Positions 34,531 through 52,500 of a stretch of DNA of 64,000 nt are shown in pieces. Numbering within the stretch: the first letter of the stretch is position 1; each line of letters begins with the position of its first letter. A program made the translations under genes and the position numbers. This DNA is from Kuschelorhynchus macadamiae (Eukaryota; Arthropoda; Insecta; Coleoptera; Curculionidae): contig JAUTXW010000952.1 of the NCBI GenBank assembly GCA_030620095.1, positions 768,501 through 832,500 of the forward strand. Direction: 5' to 3'. Under the pieces are notes generated by a model. It was not told where the DNA came from. It saw only the letters and a program-made list of their open reading frames with translations, and ran no database searches.

Positions 34531-37500
34531 ATTCACCCTTTACGTACAAGTGACTGTGTTTTGTATAAACGAGGAAAAAAAAGTTATTGATATCATTAGC
34601 ATCAGATAAATTATTTGGAATATAGTTGTTTTTATTTGAACAAATATTAAAGTTTTTAGTGCAGACCACATTTTTTTAGAATTATTTTATTTATATTTTT
34701 ATTATATATAATTTTAAGAAGTTTTAGAAAAACATGTTTGGAAAAATTTACAATTCATTGAAAACACCCTGTATATGATTGAGTTGCTTTTCAGTTAACT
34801 GTATAAAATATAAATTTCTAAATAATAAGATTCGATTTGTAGAGCGTCTAGGTCTCTAGGTATAATTATTATTATGAAAAGGGTCTATTATTACTTAAAT
34901 TTATATAAAAATTATTAGATCTGCATATTTTGGCGTTTGACACAATCTGAAAAATAGCATGTTCAGAAAAATGTACATTTTGTTAAATATTAAGAACAGA
35001 AAGAAATTTAAAAAATCCCTTAAAATTGTTTTGTATGTATCCAGGCTCTACTTCTAGTGTTAGACAGTGCCAAAACCTCCAACTCGATATCTTAATTTTT
35101 TTTCGCAAATATTGAAACTTAAATAATTCCAAAGATTTGCATGTATCAGTTCGTCTGTCCAGTGGTTTTTTATAATTTTATTTATTACATGCGAAACAAA
35201 TAACACCGCAAATTAAAGAAATAAAAGTGATTTATTATCAGTTAATACGTTTTTTATAGTATTTGTTTCTCGATAAGGTAAAGTAAAATGCTCAGTTTTT
35301 CAATTAGATTTAAATGTAATTCAAAGGCTAGAAAAAAAAGGTGAAGGTCGACACGTGGAGTTCTAAATTGCGTTTCGATGTGTTAAATGTTAGTTTGTCT
35401 TAAAAAAAATGTGAACATAATACTCTTTTCAATTTTTAGTAACAAATGATTGATCATTTAATAAACACACTGATTTTAACGAAGAGACGGTGTTAAATAA
35501 GTTGATATGTTTATTTATAACTGGTTGCAAAAACTAATTACCATGATTCAAATGGTAATAACTGTTGTTCAGTGTTTAGTTAAATAGCAGTTAATTTTAA
35601 ACGGGGGCTGATAAGATAACTAAGGTTATACAGATACCTGCCTTAAAAAGGAACGCCATAATTTACAGTTTTCATGAATCCCTATTAATTTCCCTCTGTA
35701 GGGACCATTTCCGATGAAACCCAGAGGTTGACATGGATTTCAAATCGCAGATGTCGACCACTGGAAACCCTAGACAGAGCAAGGGAAGCCCATTACAACC
35801 ATCAGATCATCTTGAAGTGAAGTGGCACCCATGAGGTCATCTTGAACAGGCTGTGCCATATTCGGACGTTGGATAGCGTGTGCTTTTACTTAAAATCTTT
35901 TTTAATCAACTTATGTTTCATGTATTGGATTTGTTCAGTGCACAGCACTAGACTCTTATAACAAACGTTCTACAATGTGCTTTTTAGTTGCCTTTTACGA
36001 AGTTGTGTCTTCTATTGTGTGGAATAAAAGGTCTTGTTACCGTCCGCGCATTTCTCTTTTTGGACTGGAAAGTTTCGAAATTTGTGTTTTTTCGAAGTGC
36101 TCTAGCTCGGTAACGGTAAGTCGGGGAAATACGCTTCTATGGGGTCGATCGCAGAGCAGAAATAGGCGCTTCTTTTGGTAAAAACATGATTTCGTTGGGG
36201 CTTATAATAAGGAGATAGTGGCGTGCGCTAGGGGCACTTTTTGAGAAACTCCGATGATTCAAAATGCAGGTCGCTATGGTTAATTTTTCGAGGTAGGTCA
36301 TTTTTTTTCGGATTTCTCCTCCACAAATCTCGGATAAGTTTGTTACCCGGCAATGTCGGAGCACGGGAAGTCACATAAACAAAAATAAAAAATGAACACA
36401 TTTTGTGGAGTCGAAGCCCTGACTACTTTGTCAAAGTAAAAAAGGGGTTCGAATGGAAATATAAAGATTCAAAATCAATATAGAATGCCTCTACCAATGA
36501 AAGAAAGCGGTCGAAATGCAGAAAAACTAAAAAAATGTATTTACGTCTTTTCAATTTTCCCATATTTCACTATTTTTTTTTCGAGAACATAACGAGTGGC
36601 GGAATTTGTTTATGGGACACCAAATTTCCCCCGAGGGATTTAAAAACCACATCGCTAAAACTACTCTACGGTTTATACAAAGCGAGCCATTTAGAAGTAA
36701 AATTTCAATGTTCTGTGCATATATTACGGTTGATCCTAGGTATCAAGTAAATACACATAAATATACAAATAAAGGTCTATATGTTCTCTAGAGACTGGTG
36801 CAAAAATCAGCTCGGTCAGTGTTAAAGGTGAATTTTGAAAAATTTTTGAATTGTAGCGTGCACGAATTTCATTTCCCATTCTCTGGGCCTTCGTGCCTCT
36901 TGGAATAAAAACAATTAAATATATCAAAAATTCTGACCTATCTATCTTAAATGCTTTGAGGAATATCAGGAATCCTGTTCAAATAAAGTTATAGCAAGTA
37001 TTTCATACATGGATGGTATGAAGACTTAAAGGCATGTATATTTATGTTTTAATTACTAAGAGATATCTCCTTCTTAGGTAATAGTAAGCAATGCCTGTTT
37101 CTTCCAGTATGTTTAGTAACGGCTAGTTAAGTAGTATCGCTATATACGCAAAACTTAGAGTTAACTATATTCTTATTTTTTGCTTTATACCCATGCGGTT
37201 ATTTGAAGTTTCGCTGACTTTAATATGTTTTATGGTTTCGTGTTATATATTTATATAGGGTGTGTTACAGCAATCCGGTTCAGAGTAGTGGCTTTTTCCA
37301 GTCACCAGCAATGTAAATTTTGACATTTCTTCTAATTTCCTGATCATCAGAGACCATTAAGAATTTCAGATTTTACATATGGGGTAGGATAGCATTTAAT
37401 ATTAATTGTATTTATACTGCAAGGCGTATTACAAACTAAATATTATGATACTAGGTATAGGTTTTAGTTATTTAAGGCATTCTGAATTGAGAGCTGCAAA

Positions 37501-38160
37501 ACTTTTAAAATATTTATTTTCCATTAAGCCTATTACTTTATCACATTTTTTCCATATGACAGCCCATGTATTCTATTATTATTTAATGTATAGGATATAT
37601 ACGGTATTGTAATCGCGAAATATTTTGAAAAATATCCGTTGGATTTTTTTTCGGCATTTTAGAGAACTTAGAAAATTAAAAACATATTTGTAGAAGAAAA
37701 ATGATAATACCTGTACGGATGAATGCATATGTATACACAAAATTCCCTCGAACAAAAACTTGAGAACACACAAACCAATTCGTTTCAAATTTTCACCAAA
37801 TATAGTATGGGTCAAAGTCTCACGGAGCCATGGACGTAGATCTTTGATATTTTTAATGAAATGAACAGCATAACTGAAAACATAGTTAGGTAATTATTTT
37901 GCCATGAAAATATTGTGGAAGTCAATGACGTAGATACTGGATTATTTCGTTTACTTTTATTTTAAATTTTTTTAATACACTTTTTTACTTATATACAACA
38001 TATACTTAATATTTTGAAAAACGGCGAAATACTTCAATTTTATATTAACTTTTGTACATACATACATACTTATTTCACTATACAAGGTAGCCCTAAAATT
38101 AGGAGGAAGTCTCCTGAGAACAAAAACAAGATGTACAAAAAAGTATCTTTTAATTTTTTA
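34531..38160. other. No gene recognised
   Basis: AT-rich. 34763-34777 has ACACCCTGTATATG, a transposon-end-like motif. 35700-35860 and 36000-36380 are less AT-rich but carry no recognisable protein. 37605-37640 begins GGTATTGTAATCGCGAAA, which resembles the end of the dispersed repeat at 9800 and 20470. Confidence 0.45.
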
Positions 38161-39324
<1,164 letters not shown>

Positions 39325-39610
39325 TGTTTAGTGACGACTCACGGAAAGGACGCGGGATTCCCGTGGCAGAGAGAAGGTTTAGAGAGAACTAGGAGGAAGG
39401 AATGAAAAGAAAGAGAATTTTGTTCAAATGAAAAACAGTGCTAGTCTGCACATGGGGCGAATTGTAAATTAATTATTTGAGTAAAACCATATTACCCGCA
39501 TGGTTCGGCCAGCAAAATCGCCAAATATGAACACTACAGAACAATTGTGATATACGCTAAAACGGTGCCTGAGGGAACGTCCTAATCAACCGGACAATTT
39601 AAAAACTATT
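39325..39610 (+). pseudogene. Tc1-like transposase fragment
   Basis: One frame reads FSDDSRKGRGIPVAERRFRE from about 39328, matching the block around the second catalytic aspartate of Tc1 transposases (F-S-D-E-S-R-F ... R-V-W-R-R-x-G-E-R). After a degraded gap, 39506-39610 reads AKSPNMNTTEQL, a stop, then YTLKRCLRERPNQPDNLKT. This is the third catalytic block S-P-D-L-N-P-I-E-x-x-W followed by L-x-x-R-L-R-x-R-P. D is changed to N and W to a stop, so it is dead. It joins a Penelope fragment directly. Confidence 0.75.
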
Positions 39611-40720
39611 TCTTGTTCAATAATGTTTACTATAATAGTAGAGGTCTGATTATTGAAAGTTCGTTAAGCTCCATACTCGCAGAGATCTTCATAGATAACA
39701 TGGAAAAATTGATTCATCAGCATACATTGAGTAATAAATGTCTCTATTCGTATCGGTATGTGGATGACAATATTACGTGTTTTACAGGCACAAATAGACA
39801 ATTAAACACATTTTTAGACTTTTTCAATTCTATTCACAGGAATATTAAATTCTCGTTAGAGATAGAAGATAACGGCTTTCACATACAGATACTGTCACCC
39901 ATTACAAGTCTTTACATCCCATACAACATACATTAGCAGCGTTTCACAGTATGATCCATAGATTGATTAGCCTCCCGTTATCAGAAGACAAATTGCAATT
40001 AATAATGGCTTCCCAGCTCCAATAGTAGAACAAATAAAAAACAACAAGTTAAGGTACAAAACTATTAATGAAATATACCGCAATTGTAGAGATGATAATA
40101 AATGTTTTAAAATAATAACATACTGCGGAAAGCCCTCTTTAAAAATTAAACGTTGTCTTAACAGGAAGAATGTAAAAATCGCTTTCAAAACTAATAGTTC
40201 CCTAGGAAATTTTCTGTAAAATACAAAACCGAAAAGTAATAGAAATTAAAAGTCAGGGGTCTATCAGTTAACATGTGGCTCATGCTCAAAAAAATACATT
40301 GGGCAGACGCACGGGTAGAAAGTAAAAAGCGATACACGAACATCAACGCATTTTTATTCCCAATAAACATTAGCAAGCCATTTCAGGAAGGAACATGCAT
40401 TTAACGACCATTTTAAGATTCTCCATGTAGAGAATAAAGGCTCTAAATTAAATTTATTGGAAAGTTTGGAAATAAACCGCCTAAAAATACAAATTTATTC
40501 CTTAACGACCAAGTAGAACTTAACAATTCTCCTTTACTCAACATTTTTTGAAATTCCAAATATTGTTACAAGAGTTTATGGAGGTTTAAAAAAAAACAGA
40601 TTTTGCATCTTAGGGTAATTAGGTTATAACATTTAAATAAGGGATCGTATGGCTAGATTCTTTTTAAAATTAGTAGACTGACGAAGGTACAGTGTTAGCG
40701 CGTGGTGTAAAAATTGATTA
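39597..40720 (+). mobile_element. Second Penelope-like family, 5'-truncated
   Basis: 39597-39936 carries the RT core: FNNVYYNSRGLIIESSLSSI, ILAEIFIDNMEKLIHQH and the catalytic YRYVDDNITCFTG, then LDFFNSIHRNIKFSLEIEDN. After shifts, 39940-40500 includes the GIY-YIG part with TCGSCSKKYIGQTHG (about 40264-40310) and FRKEHAFNDHFKILHVENKG and LNLLESLEINRLK. The 3' end has CTGACGAAGG at about 40678, a degenerate hammerhead-like tail. The protein differs clearly from the family at 1-3440 (YRYVDDNI against YRYVDDIF, different linkers). The join to Tc1 sequence is abrupt. Confidence 0.85.
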
Positions 40721-44389
<3,669 letters not shown>

Positions 44390-45001
44390 AGCGCTTTGAG
44401 AAATAATGTATATGAATATTCTGAAATAAATAAAATAAGGCATCCATTTAACAAAGATAAAAAAGAGGCAGGAAAGGATTGGCTTTATAGATTTGTGAAA
44501 AAGAATCCATAAATCAGTATAAGGATACCAGAAGCAAGAAACTCCAACCAACCTGCTTTCAATGCGGAGGAAATGATTTTTTTTGATAATTTAATGGATG
44601 GCATGTCAAAAATAACCGAAAAGCAAATAGTACAAGTGAACAGTGAATTAGAAGCTCTACCGAAACCATCAGGTTTAGGAAATAAAAACATGTATCCTTC
44701 TGTTCCACCTCAACCTTAACAGATATCGGAAATAACATTGTCGCTAAAAATTCGCCGAAACAATTTTATTCATTATTAAAACTCTTTTCAACACCAGAGA
44801 AGAGGCAGCCAAATGATACCATTGAAGCAGAAGCTATAGCGGAACCATCAAACTTAGGAAATAGAAACACTGCATCAAATGCCAAGAATTTGGAAAGAAC
44901 AATGAGCTATGGTTTCGTTGCATCAACTGCGATACATGGGCACACGCGCTTTGGAGTGATGCAGTATTCTACGTTTGTGGCTTTTGTTAAACTTTGTTTT
45001 T
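44390..45001 (+). pseudogene. Pogo-like transposase lacking its catalytic core
   Basis: The plus strand reads SALRNNVYEYSEINKIRHPF and NKDKKEAGKDWLYRFVKKNP, a stop, then ISIRIPEARNSNQPAFNAEE and FFDNLMDGMSK. This is the CENP-B-type helix-turn-helix of insect pogo-family transposases (HPFNK-K-AGKDWL ... P.IS.R.PEA). After a short low-complexity link (KPSGLGNKNM) it passes to the C-terminal tail, 44887-45001: CQEFGKNNELWFRCINCDTW, AHALWSDAVFYVCGFC and a stop. That tail is a PHD-like C-x2-C/H-x2-C finger. The DDE catalytic domain, normally about 300 residues, is missing. Minus-strand frames at 44185-44691 are shadows. Confidence 0.72.
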
Positions 45002-45339
45002 AGAGAATTAGAAATCTATATGATTTTTATTCAACTATAACTGTACGGAATTAAACAAATGATATACAACATTACCCGTATCCATCGTGAAATACCGTAC
45101 TTTACAATTATTGTTCAAAACATAATTAAACACCTTTTCCATATGTTAGAGAGTTTTATTACCGCCCATTTAATAGTAGACTCTATGACGTTTACATAAA
45201 GACCTGTTCAAAATACCTACATAAAATATTATCCATAAAAATCCTGTTTTAGCTTAACTGTATCATCTCCCCTATTCTGTATGTAGCGATTTTTTAAACC
45301 ATTCTCCCCCTCGGGACCTAGGGTCACTGGACCGCTATC
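45002..45339. other. No gene recognised
   Basis: AT-rich sequence with a short GC-richer patch at about 45300-45330. No terminal repeat for the pogo relic was found. Confidence 0.4.
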
Positions 45340-45530
45340 AAAATGCTTTCGCAATGTTACCAAAACGCCACCGCAATATGAAAAAATGTCACCGAAATGC
45401 CCAAAATACCAAAAATTCAGTCAAAATGGCACCTAAATGTCAAAAAATTGTCCCGCAAAAAAATTTGGCAATGGCAAAAATGCCATCACTATGCCATGGA
45501 TGCCAACGGCCATTTCATTATAATGCCAAA
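45340..45530. repeat. Cryptic short-period repeat
   Basis: Variants of CACCGAAATGCCCAAAATAC recur about every 20-25 bases: GCCACCGCAATATG, GTCACCGAAATGCC, GGCACCTAAATGTC, GTCCCGCAAAAAAA. Then ATGCCA-type words follow (ATGGCAAAAATGCCATC, ATGCCATGGATGCCA). Too diverged for a clear unit. Confidence 0.55.
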
Positions 45531-48500
45531 TACTTGTACACAATTTACCCCAAAACTTCTGTGGGACGATTTTTTTGCCAAACATGAAGATAAGTTTAGG
45601 AATAAGGCTGAGTAGTGAAAATAAACATAATTTTCAATTTCAGGTTATTTTTACATCTAAACAATAAACAGGAGGTTAATTTGACATAAACCGTACCAAA
45701 TATATTTAACCGCACAGCATGTTTATTATAGCACCATTTCATGTAAACATCTTCTTAGCTATGCCTGATACAAAATATTACTTGTTTTGTTTATATATAG
45801 TATTTACTACGAAATAAGCAGAATTGACAAGTATAGAAATGTGCCGAACGTAAACTTCCGGAAATATTGCAGTGAAGGAAAGCTTGTCCTTAGCAGCGTT
45901 GCCAAATCAAATTTTATACGAGCTTTGAATGTTAACTCCCTAAAAATCGTCAGAACTTGTGTTGTTTGGTTGGGTGTTTAGTGTATAATACACAAAATTA
46001 ACTATGAAAACAAGCAAGTTACAGCAAGTTTAAAGGAAATTAAGAGTTTTAGCTTAATAATTACAAATAGGTTCATAATATATGCATTTACATATTATTA
46101 TTAGGTTTGGATAGATTCAAATCATTACAAAAAAGCTGTTAGTAATTACTTGGAATGTAACTATACCTACTGGCTGACATTATAAATTCAGTGTTTTTTA
46201 AGAGGCAAGATTCCATATTTCGTAATTTTTTTAATCTATAGGTTATATCACTTATCAATATACCTATACTTAAATAGATATCTAAAAATGTTTTCGATAG
46301 CATGACAGTCTTTCCATTAAGAAAACTCGACAAACTTGCTAGAATTTACTTCAAATTTGTTGATTTTTCCTATGTTTTAAAGATAAAACCTCTTGACCAT
46401 ATTGAAATTCCACAAATTACAGAATAACGTAAAACTTTGGCAATCCTGATTCTTGTTAAGTTGGCAAATTTTAAACATAAATAATATAAGTTTTGCGATG
46501 TTGTTTTTTATAATGACACCGATATATGTCTTCGTTTACCTTTTCAGATTTCTAGAAACGTGAATTTTTATTCGTCATTATTATTAGGTAATGTGAAAAT
46601 CAAAATATAAATAGATACCCGAATTAAATTAATCAAAAATTGGAGATGTATAACGCATCTATTATACAACTGTATAGAATTCTTGTACTGATAAATAAAT
46701 ATTCCATCAACAGAAAAACAAAATTGAGAAAAAATGTTTAAATACTAATTATTGATAATGTAGCAACAATCTGGATATACCTAGACATCAGACAGTTCAT
46801 AAATCTGACAACCCGACAAAAAAATTACATCCACATGGTCTTTCTACGTCGTATATATTTCTAGCATGCCGGCAAAAGGCTGGTCTGTTACGTATAGGCC
46901 GAGCCCCTCGATAACATATTGCGCAATAGATATATCTGATGTTGCCAAGTGTCCGCTTATTTACAGAATAGGAGAAACACGTTGAAATACATGGCTTTAT
47001 TTACATATATTATTGGAATATCTACTCGAAACATATCCTAATAAATATTTGATTGCGATTAATAAGTTGTAAGGTCGATGTAGAAGATTGTTAACTAATT
47101 TTATAAAACATTTTTTGACAAATAAAAACTTGTTCTTAATGATAAAGTTCACAAATATATTAAGCATGACAAACATTATACGATTTGCACATAAATTTCA
47201 TTCATTTCTCGACTCCTGCAAACATTACTTATTCAATTAGTAGAGACATTTCCCAATAATATGACAAGGTTTTTCAGTTAATTAAAATTGTATGCAAACC
47301 AACGCAAAGACTGTAAAGTTGCAGGCAGCTATTAATCAATAACTGGCAAGCTTTTTCTTTCATTCCACTTCCTTACCGCCATCTATGCACAGCATAACAG
47401 ATAACAAGTTACGTGCATAGAGTTTTCTATGACAGCAATATATCCTATTGTAAGTACCTTGTTATTTCGCCACTAGATGTCGGTAGGACTGCAAATTTTT
47501 AATTATTTACCATTTTGTAAGACAACAATAGTTATATTGATGATATTTTCACCCGTAAATGTTTTATACTTAGTTCGAGCAATAATATTGGGTTAATATA
47601 AAAGTAATAAATGCACTTACCTAAATGTTGGTTGGCTTTCTGAAACAAAAAATAATAAATTAGTATTAGAAATTTAATAGAATAACATAGATATTTCATG
47701 GTTGTATCGCAACTCGAGTTGCATAAATATGACAAAGGTGTAAAATAAATAACCTTATATGCACATCTGAAATTAATTCATATATTGGAAAAAAATAACA
47801 ATTCAGAGGTACATATTGGAAGATGGGTTCTATTTTTTGTTCGTGGAGTTCGTTAATGCCATTAGTTTTAAGAAATGTAATTTTTTAAAAGTAGATTCTT
47901 CAAAATATTTGACAACATAAGAGCACGCAAGATGTTGTCCAAGGGGAGAGCGGCGAAAACAAATAAAAGCTCTTTTAATAGCTTTATTATAATAATCAAT
48001 ATGTAATATACAATACCTCCAATTTTCAGAGTTGGCGAGCCATGAATACGAACAACTTAATAGTACTAACTTTTGTGTATACAACACTTATAGTTGCATA
48101 TTTAACGCCAAAAAAAAACATGGTGGCTATCTTAAAGCATAACTGAAAACAAACCCCAGTTAATGAAATTTGGTAAATATTGATTAAGTAAAAACGGCTG
48201 GAAATCGGAAGAGTAAAGTCTCATTCAAACGTTATTTATTCGAATGAAAGCTTAAAACGGCCTGTATAATTTTTTTTATATATATTTTTTGCTATGTGCC
48301 GTCGTTAACTGGGATGACCGTCCCGATTTTTTTTATTTTTTACCACATTCAACAACTTTGTAAAACAATGTTGTTAAGAACAATAATATAATAATAAGAG
48401 ACTAAAAAACAAAGTCGGGCGAGCCAAGAACAGGATTATTTCCCCATACACGATTAAGAAAAAATTACAATACCACAGTGGTGGTAAGTTAAGCGAAAAA

Positions 48501-48632
48501 CAAGATGTACAAATAATTGTAGTTCTATTATTTTGAACAGACATGTGCAAAATAACACAGTAAAACACAACTTAATTGTTATTATACTTTACACTAAAAT
48601 TAGATTTGAGTTATCTTCTCTGCAGGGCGATC

Positions 48633-48635
<3 letters not shown>
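45531..48635. other. No gene recognised
   Basis: AT-rich, stop-dense sequence. Frames at 45787, 46139, 47532, 47830 and 48374 carry no motifs I recognise. Confidence 0.5.

Positions 48636-48688
<53 letters not shown>
48636..48688. repeat. (TA)n microsatellite
   Basis: About 53 bases of TA, some 80 bases before the tandem array at 48769. Confidence 0.95.
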
Positions 48689-48693
<5 letters not shown>

Positions 48694-48768
48694 ATCATAG
48701 CACAAGTCTACTCCAGCTCTACTTAAGAATTGCCCTTGATCTTTGTTAATTGTATAATGTAATATTTA

Positions 48769-49535
48769 AGGGGTAGTTTCACCCCCTTGGAAACTGAGTT
48801 TCAAAGAATCCCTTCTTATCGAACCTCTGCACTCTAAAATCAAGCTGTTTGCACAAACTCAGCTTTCTACGGCAAACGGTTTGAAATAGATCGCAAAAAT
48901 TAATCAATGACCCGATTTTTTCAAAAACCCTGTATGAATTTATAAAAAATCTTAAAATATGTAATTAAATAATATAAAAAGCACGTGTTCAAGTGTTTTT
49001 CCGAATATTAAAGGGGTGTTTTCAGCCCCTTGGACACCCTGTCTGGATTTTTAAAATATGTAAAAAAATAAAATATAAAGCATATTATCCTCAAGCGTTT
49101 TTTGAATAAAAAACGGTTTTTTATATAAAATATAGTATAATTTTTACGGGATGGTTTTACCGCTTTGGACACATTGTATGATTTTTTTAAAATCCTAAAA
49201 TATGTAAAAAATAAATTAAAAAACAGGTGTTCAAGCGTTTTTTCGAAATACTAACCAGTTTTTAAATTAAAAAAAATTGTAAATATTGATATTTACGGGA
49301 TGGTTTTTACCCCTTTGGACAAATTGTATCATTTTTTTTTAAATCCTAAAATATGTAAAAAATATTAAAAAACAGGTGTTCAAGCGTTTTTTTCGAAAAC
49401 CTAACCGGTTTTTAAATAAAAAAATATTGTATTATTTAGGTGGTGGTTTCACCCCCTTGGAACTTCAGTTTTGAAAAATCTTCTTATCGAACCTGTACAC
49501 CCTAAAATAAACCTGTGCGCCAAAATTCAGCCTTT
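48769..49535 (+). repeat. Tandem array of five modules with matching end caps
   Basis: The motif GGGGTGTTTTCAGCCCCTTG and its variants recur at about 48771, 49012, 49148, 49298 and 49437. Each inner module continues with GGACACATTGTATGATTTTT, CCTAAAATATGTAAAAAATA and GGTGTTCAAGCGTTTTTTCG. The inner period is about 137-150 bases. The first and last modules differ from the inner ones but match each other (TTCTTATCGAACCT then CACTCTAAAAT or CACCCTAAAAT). No coding frame fits. Confidence 0.72.
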
Positions 49536-52500
49536 TAACTGGAGCGTAATGATGAAACCTAATTGTGGCCATTTTTTCCCATGAGCTTGGGGCATGTAAA
49601 TATGTTCGGGCATAGGGCCCCAAAAACGATTAATGGACTGTTTAGCACGTATATCGTATATTATTTTTTCTAAAAACACTATACAATTACGAAAAACGGA
49701 AAAAACTTAGCGAAGTGTTATACAGAAAACTCACTAAAATGAATAAGAATATTGCAGATCAAATTTGGCCCAAAACTTCGGCAGATACCATTGCTCACTG
49801 CCCTGGTACAAATTTTACCAAAATAAATTCTGTCCATGGAGTTTCTTATTCTAATTGTAGTGTCACTAATTGTACGTTTAATTGGATAAATATATTATTT
49901 TGATTTAAAACTTGTTATGTTTTTATATTTTCAAATCAGTGTCAAAAATACTTTACTACTAATATGGCAAGCAGTGTTCTTATTTTGGACATAAACAACC
50001 ATATAATCCTGCATACACAACATTAGAAATAAAAATATGATTAAAGTTGTGCACACCTCGAAAACAAAAGTCTGATGATGATGTTAAACAACTGCCGAAA
50101 CGTTGCAAAATAAAAAAAAAAAAAAAACGGAAACTAGACAATTAACTAATTTCAGATTATTATAACAATTTTGTTTGTAAAGAATGTTTAAAGCTTATAC
50201 CTACACCAAGCGAATATTATTTCGTTTAGCCATTGTGTCCTGTTATTCATCAGTATTTTGAAAAATTGCTGTTTTATTTAAGGGTAAAAGTGTATGAAAA
50301 CGAGTTATATTAAAATAAGGTTATATTGTTAGTATGCTTCGAAAAATTTTCTTTTATTTGATCGAAACAGTGTTTTGTTTGTGTCGACACAAGTAGGGAT
50401 TGATGTTACCGAAACAATAAAACCGAAATTTTACTTAGTTTTATTGAAGCGCAATCGCCATAAATAGTACAAACTTCCCAATTGTAAGGAAAATGTTGCG
50501 ATATTTTTGTAAACAGAGAATTTGATCTAAAAATGTTCGGATAGAGTTGCATGGACATAAGCCACAAATAAATTGTTCAAAATATTTAACAAAAATAGAA
50601 ATATCACTCATAAGTAGTACACGAATTAAATGATGACAATTTTAATCGCAGACTTTAGGTTTATGACGTACATACTCTGTTCTAACAAAAATAATATTGA
50701 TACTTTTTCCCACATTGCATGTAAAAACTGTACTTTCTGCCAAAAAATTTCCAAGAAAATAGAGATTTTTTTTTATTTTATCAAATGCAAGATTAGATCT
50801 TTTATTGAGAATAAACCATCGTTTTTAAAAATTCAAAACTGAGGAAACTATGCTTTAACGATAACTGCTTGTTTAGGATTCGTATCCAAATACCAACCTT
50901 GTAGCATACGATACAAATCACCGAAATATGTTAAATTATGCACGTATTTGAAAATGAAAACAATATCTACGGTAATATAATTGTAATTTTGCCTAGTGTT
51001 CTGGTTTTGAAGTTGAGATTATAAAAATACTTGTTTTCGAGTTTTAAATATATCAATATATTTCTGATAATCGAATGCATGCAAAATATTTTGTAACAGA
51101 TAATTCCTCTGTAGAGACAATTTGTTGGTAAAATTCATTATTTTAGTTTAAAATGACAGGGGTGATATCTGAGACTAGGTCGAAATTCGGCTGCAACTAT
51201 AATATCCCAATGCTTACGGTGTGGATATTTACAAACCACTTTGTTACGAGATTTGGAAATAGCAATTTATAGCAATATACTCTGGAATATTTCAACTTTT
51301 AAAGCTTTAAATAGATACACACAAAATCAACTCCTAATATTAATCATATAATAACTAACCTAGCATGATAAAACTACAGTTCCAAAACTAATAAAATAGA
51401 AACATTTATAAAACCAAGGAAACTGTTAATAACTATCTCTTAATAAGATAATTTTATATCGCGCCAATCTTCACGACAGAGACCTTAAAAGCTTGATCAA
51501 TAGCAATGATTAAATCCAAATCCAAACAACGAATAATATAAATGAAACCCGTCAAGTTTTTGAGTAGTTGAACTAACAAATGCTGCAGAATGCAAGGTTG
51601 CCCTCTTATTCATATTTCTGATTTATCTTTGGGATATATTAACAACTAATGAATATTCAGGTCTTTTTTGAGATAGTAGTTGTAAAAGTTTTATCTAATA
51701 AAATAAGAATAAAAATTTTTTTACTCAATTATTGAGAATTTTCACCTCATATACGGGATATTTTTTGACATAGGCTGTAACTCTGAGCTGATTTGCCACC
51801 AGCCGGGTGGCAGGCTCTAAATTATTTATCTAATCTTTATATACCCCTTTGAAAATTTCAAAATCATATTAAGAATAACTAGTTAGTACTAACAACATGC
51901 AAAACATAACAAATGCAAAAAAAAACATTTTTTTAAAAAAGCGTTTATTTATGTTGTGTTGAAATGAAAACTGAATACGATAGTCTATAAACGATAGTCT
52001 ATAAAATATACAGGTTCCAATTTAAATTTAAAAACTATGGTTTACTTCGGATAAAACCGGAAGTAACTCAATTTTTTTTATCAAAAATGAATAAGTCCTA
52101 TCGAGTTATATCAATGTGTCAAAGTTCAAATTGATATGTTTAAATCTAAAAAAAGACTGCCTTTTGTCTACGTGTCATCCGGTATATAGTTTTTAATAGG
52201 ATGTTTTAGTTCTTGTTTAAAATTGGTAACGGATAAGTTTGCCATAAATTAAATATGATTTAAAATATTACAGCTGCCTTATTACAATAGAAATACCGTA
52301 TATTTGGAACTATCCAAAGCATATATGCATTTAAATCAAAGTTCTTTTTTCCAGTGTAGTGTTAAAAATTTATATAAAAACACAACAGCATGCAAAACAA
52401 ATTAATTAAAGTACTACCTGTACAAAAAAAAATATATCAACGTTCAGTTAACTTCCTTTCACCCGACCGACGAACAATAACAAATTATACGGTTAAAGAG

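Noticed and set aside
50072..50118. Considered as a functional hammerhead
   Set aside because: CTGATGA and GAAA are present, but stem II is at most 3 bp and there is no GTC cleavage triplet.
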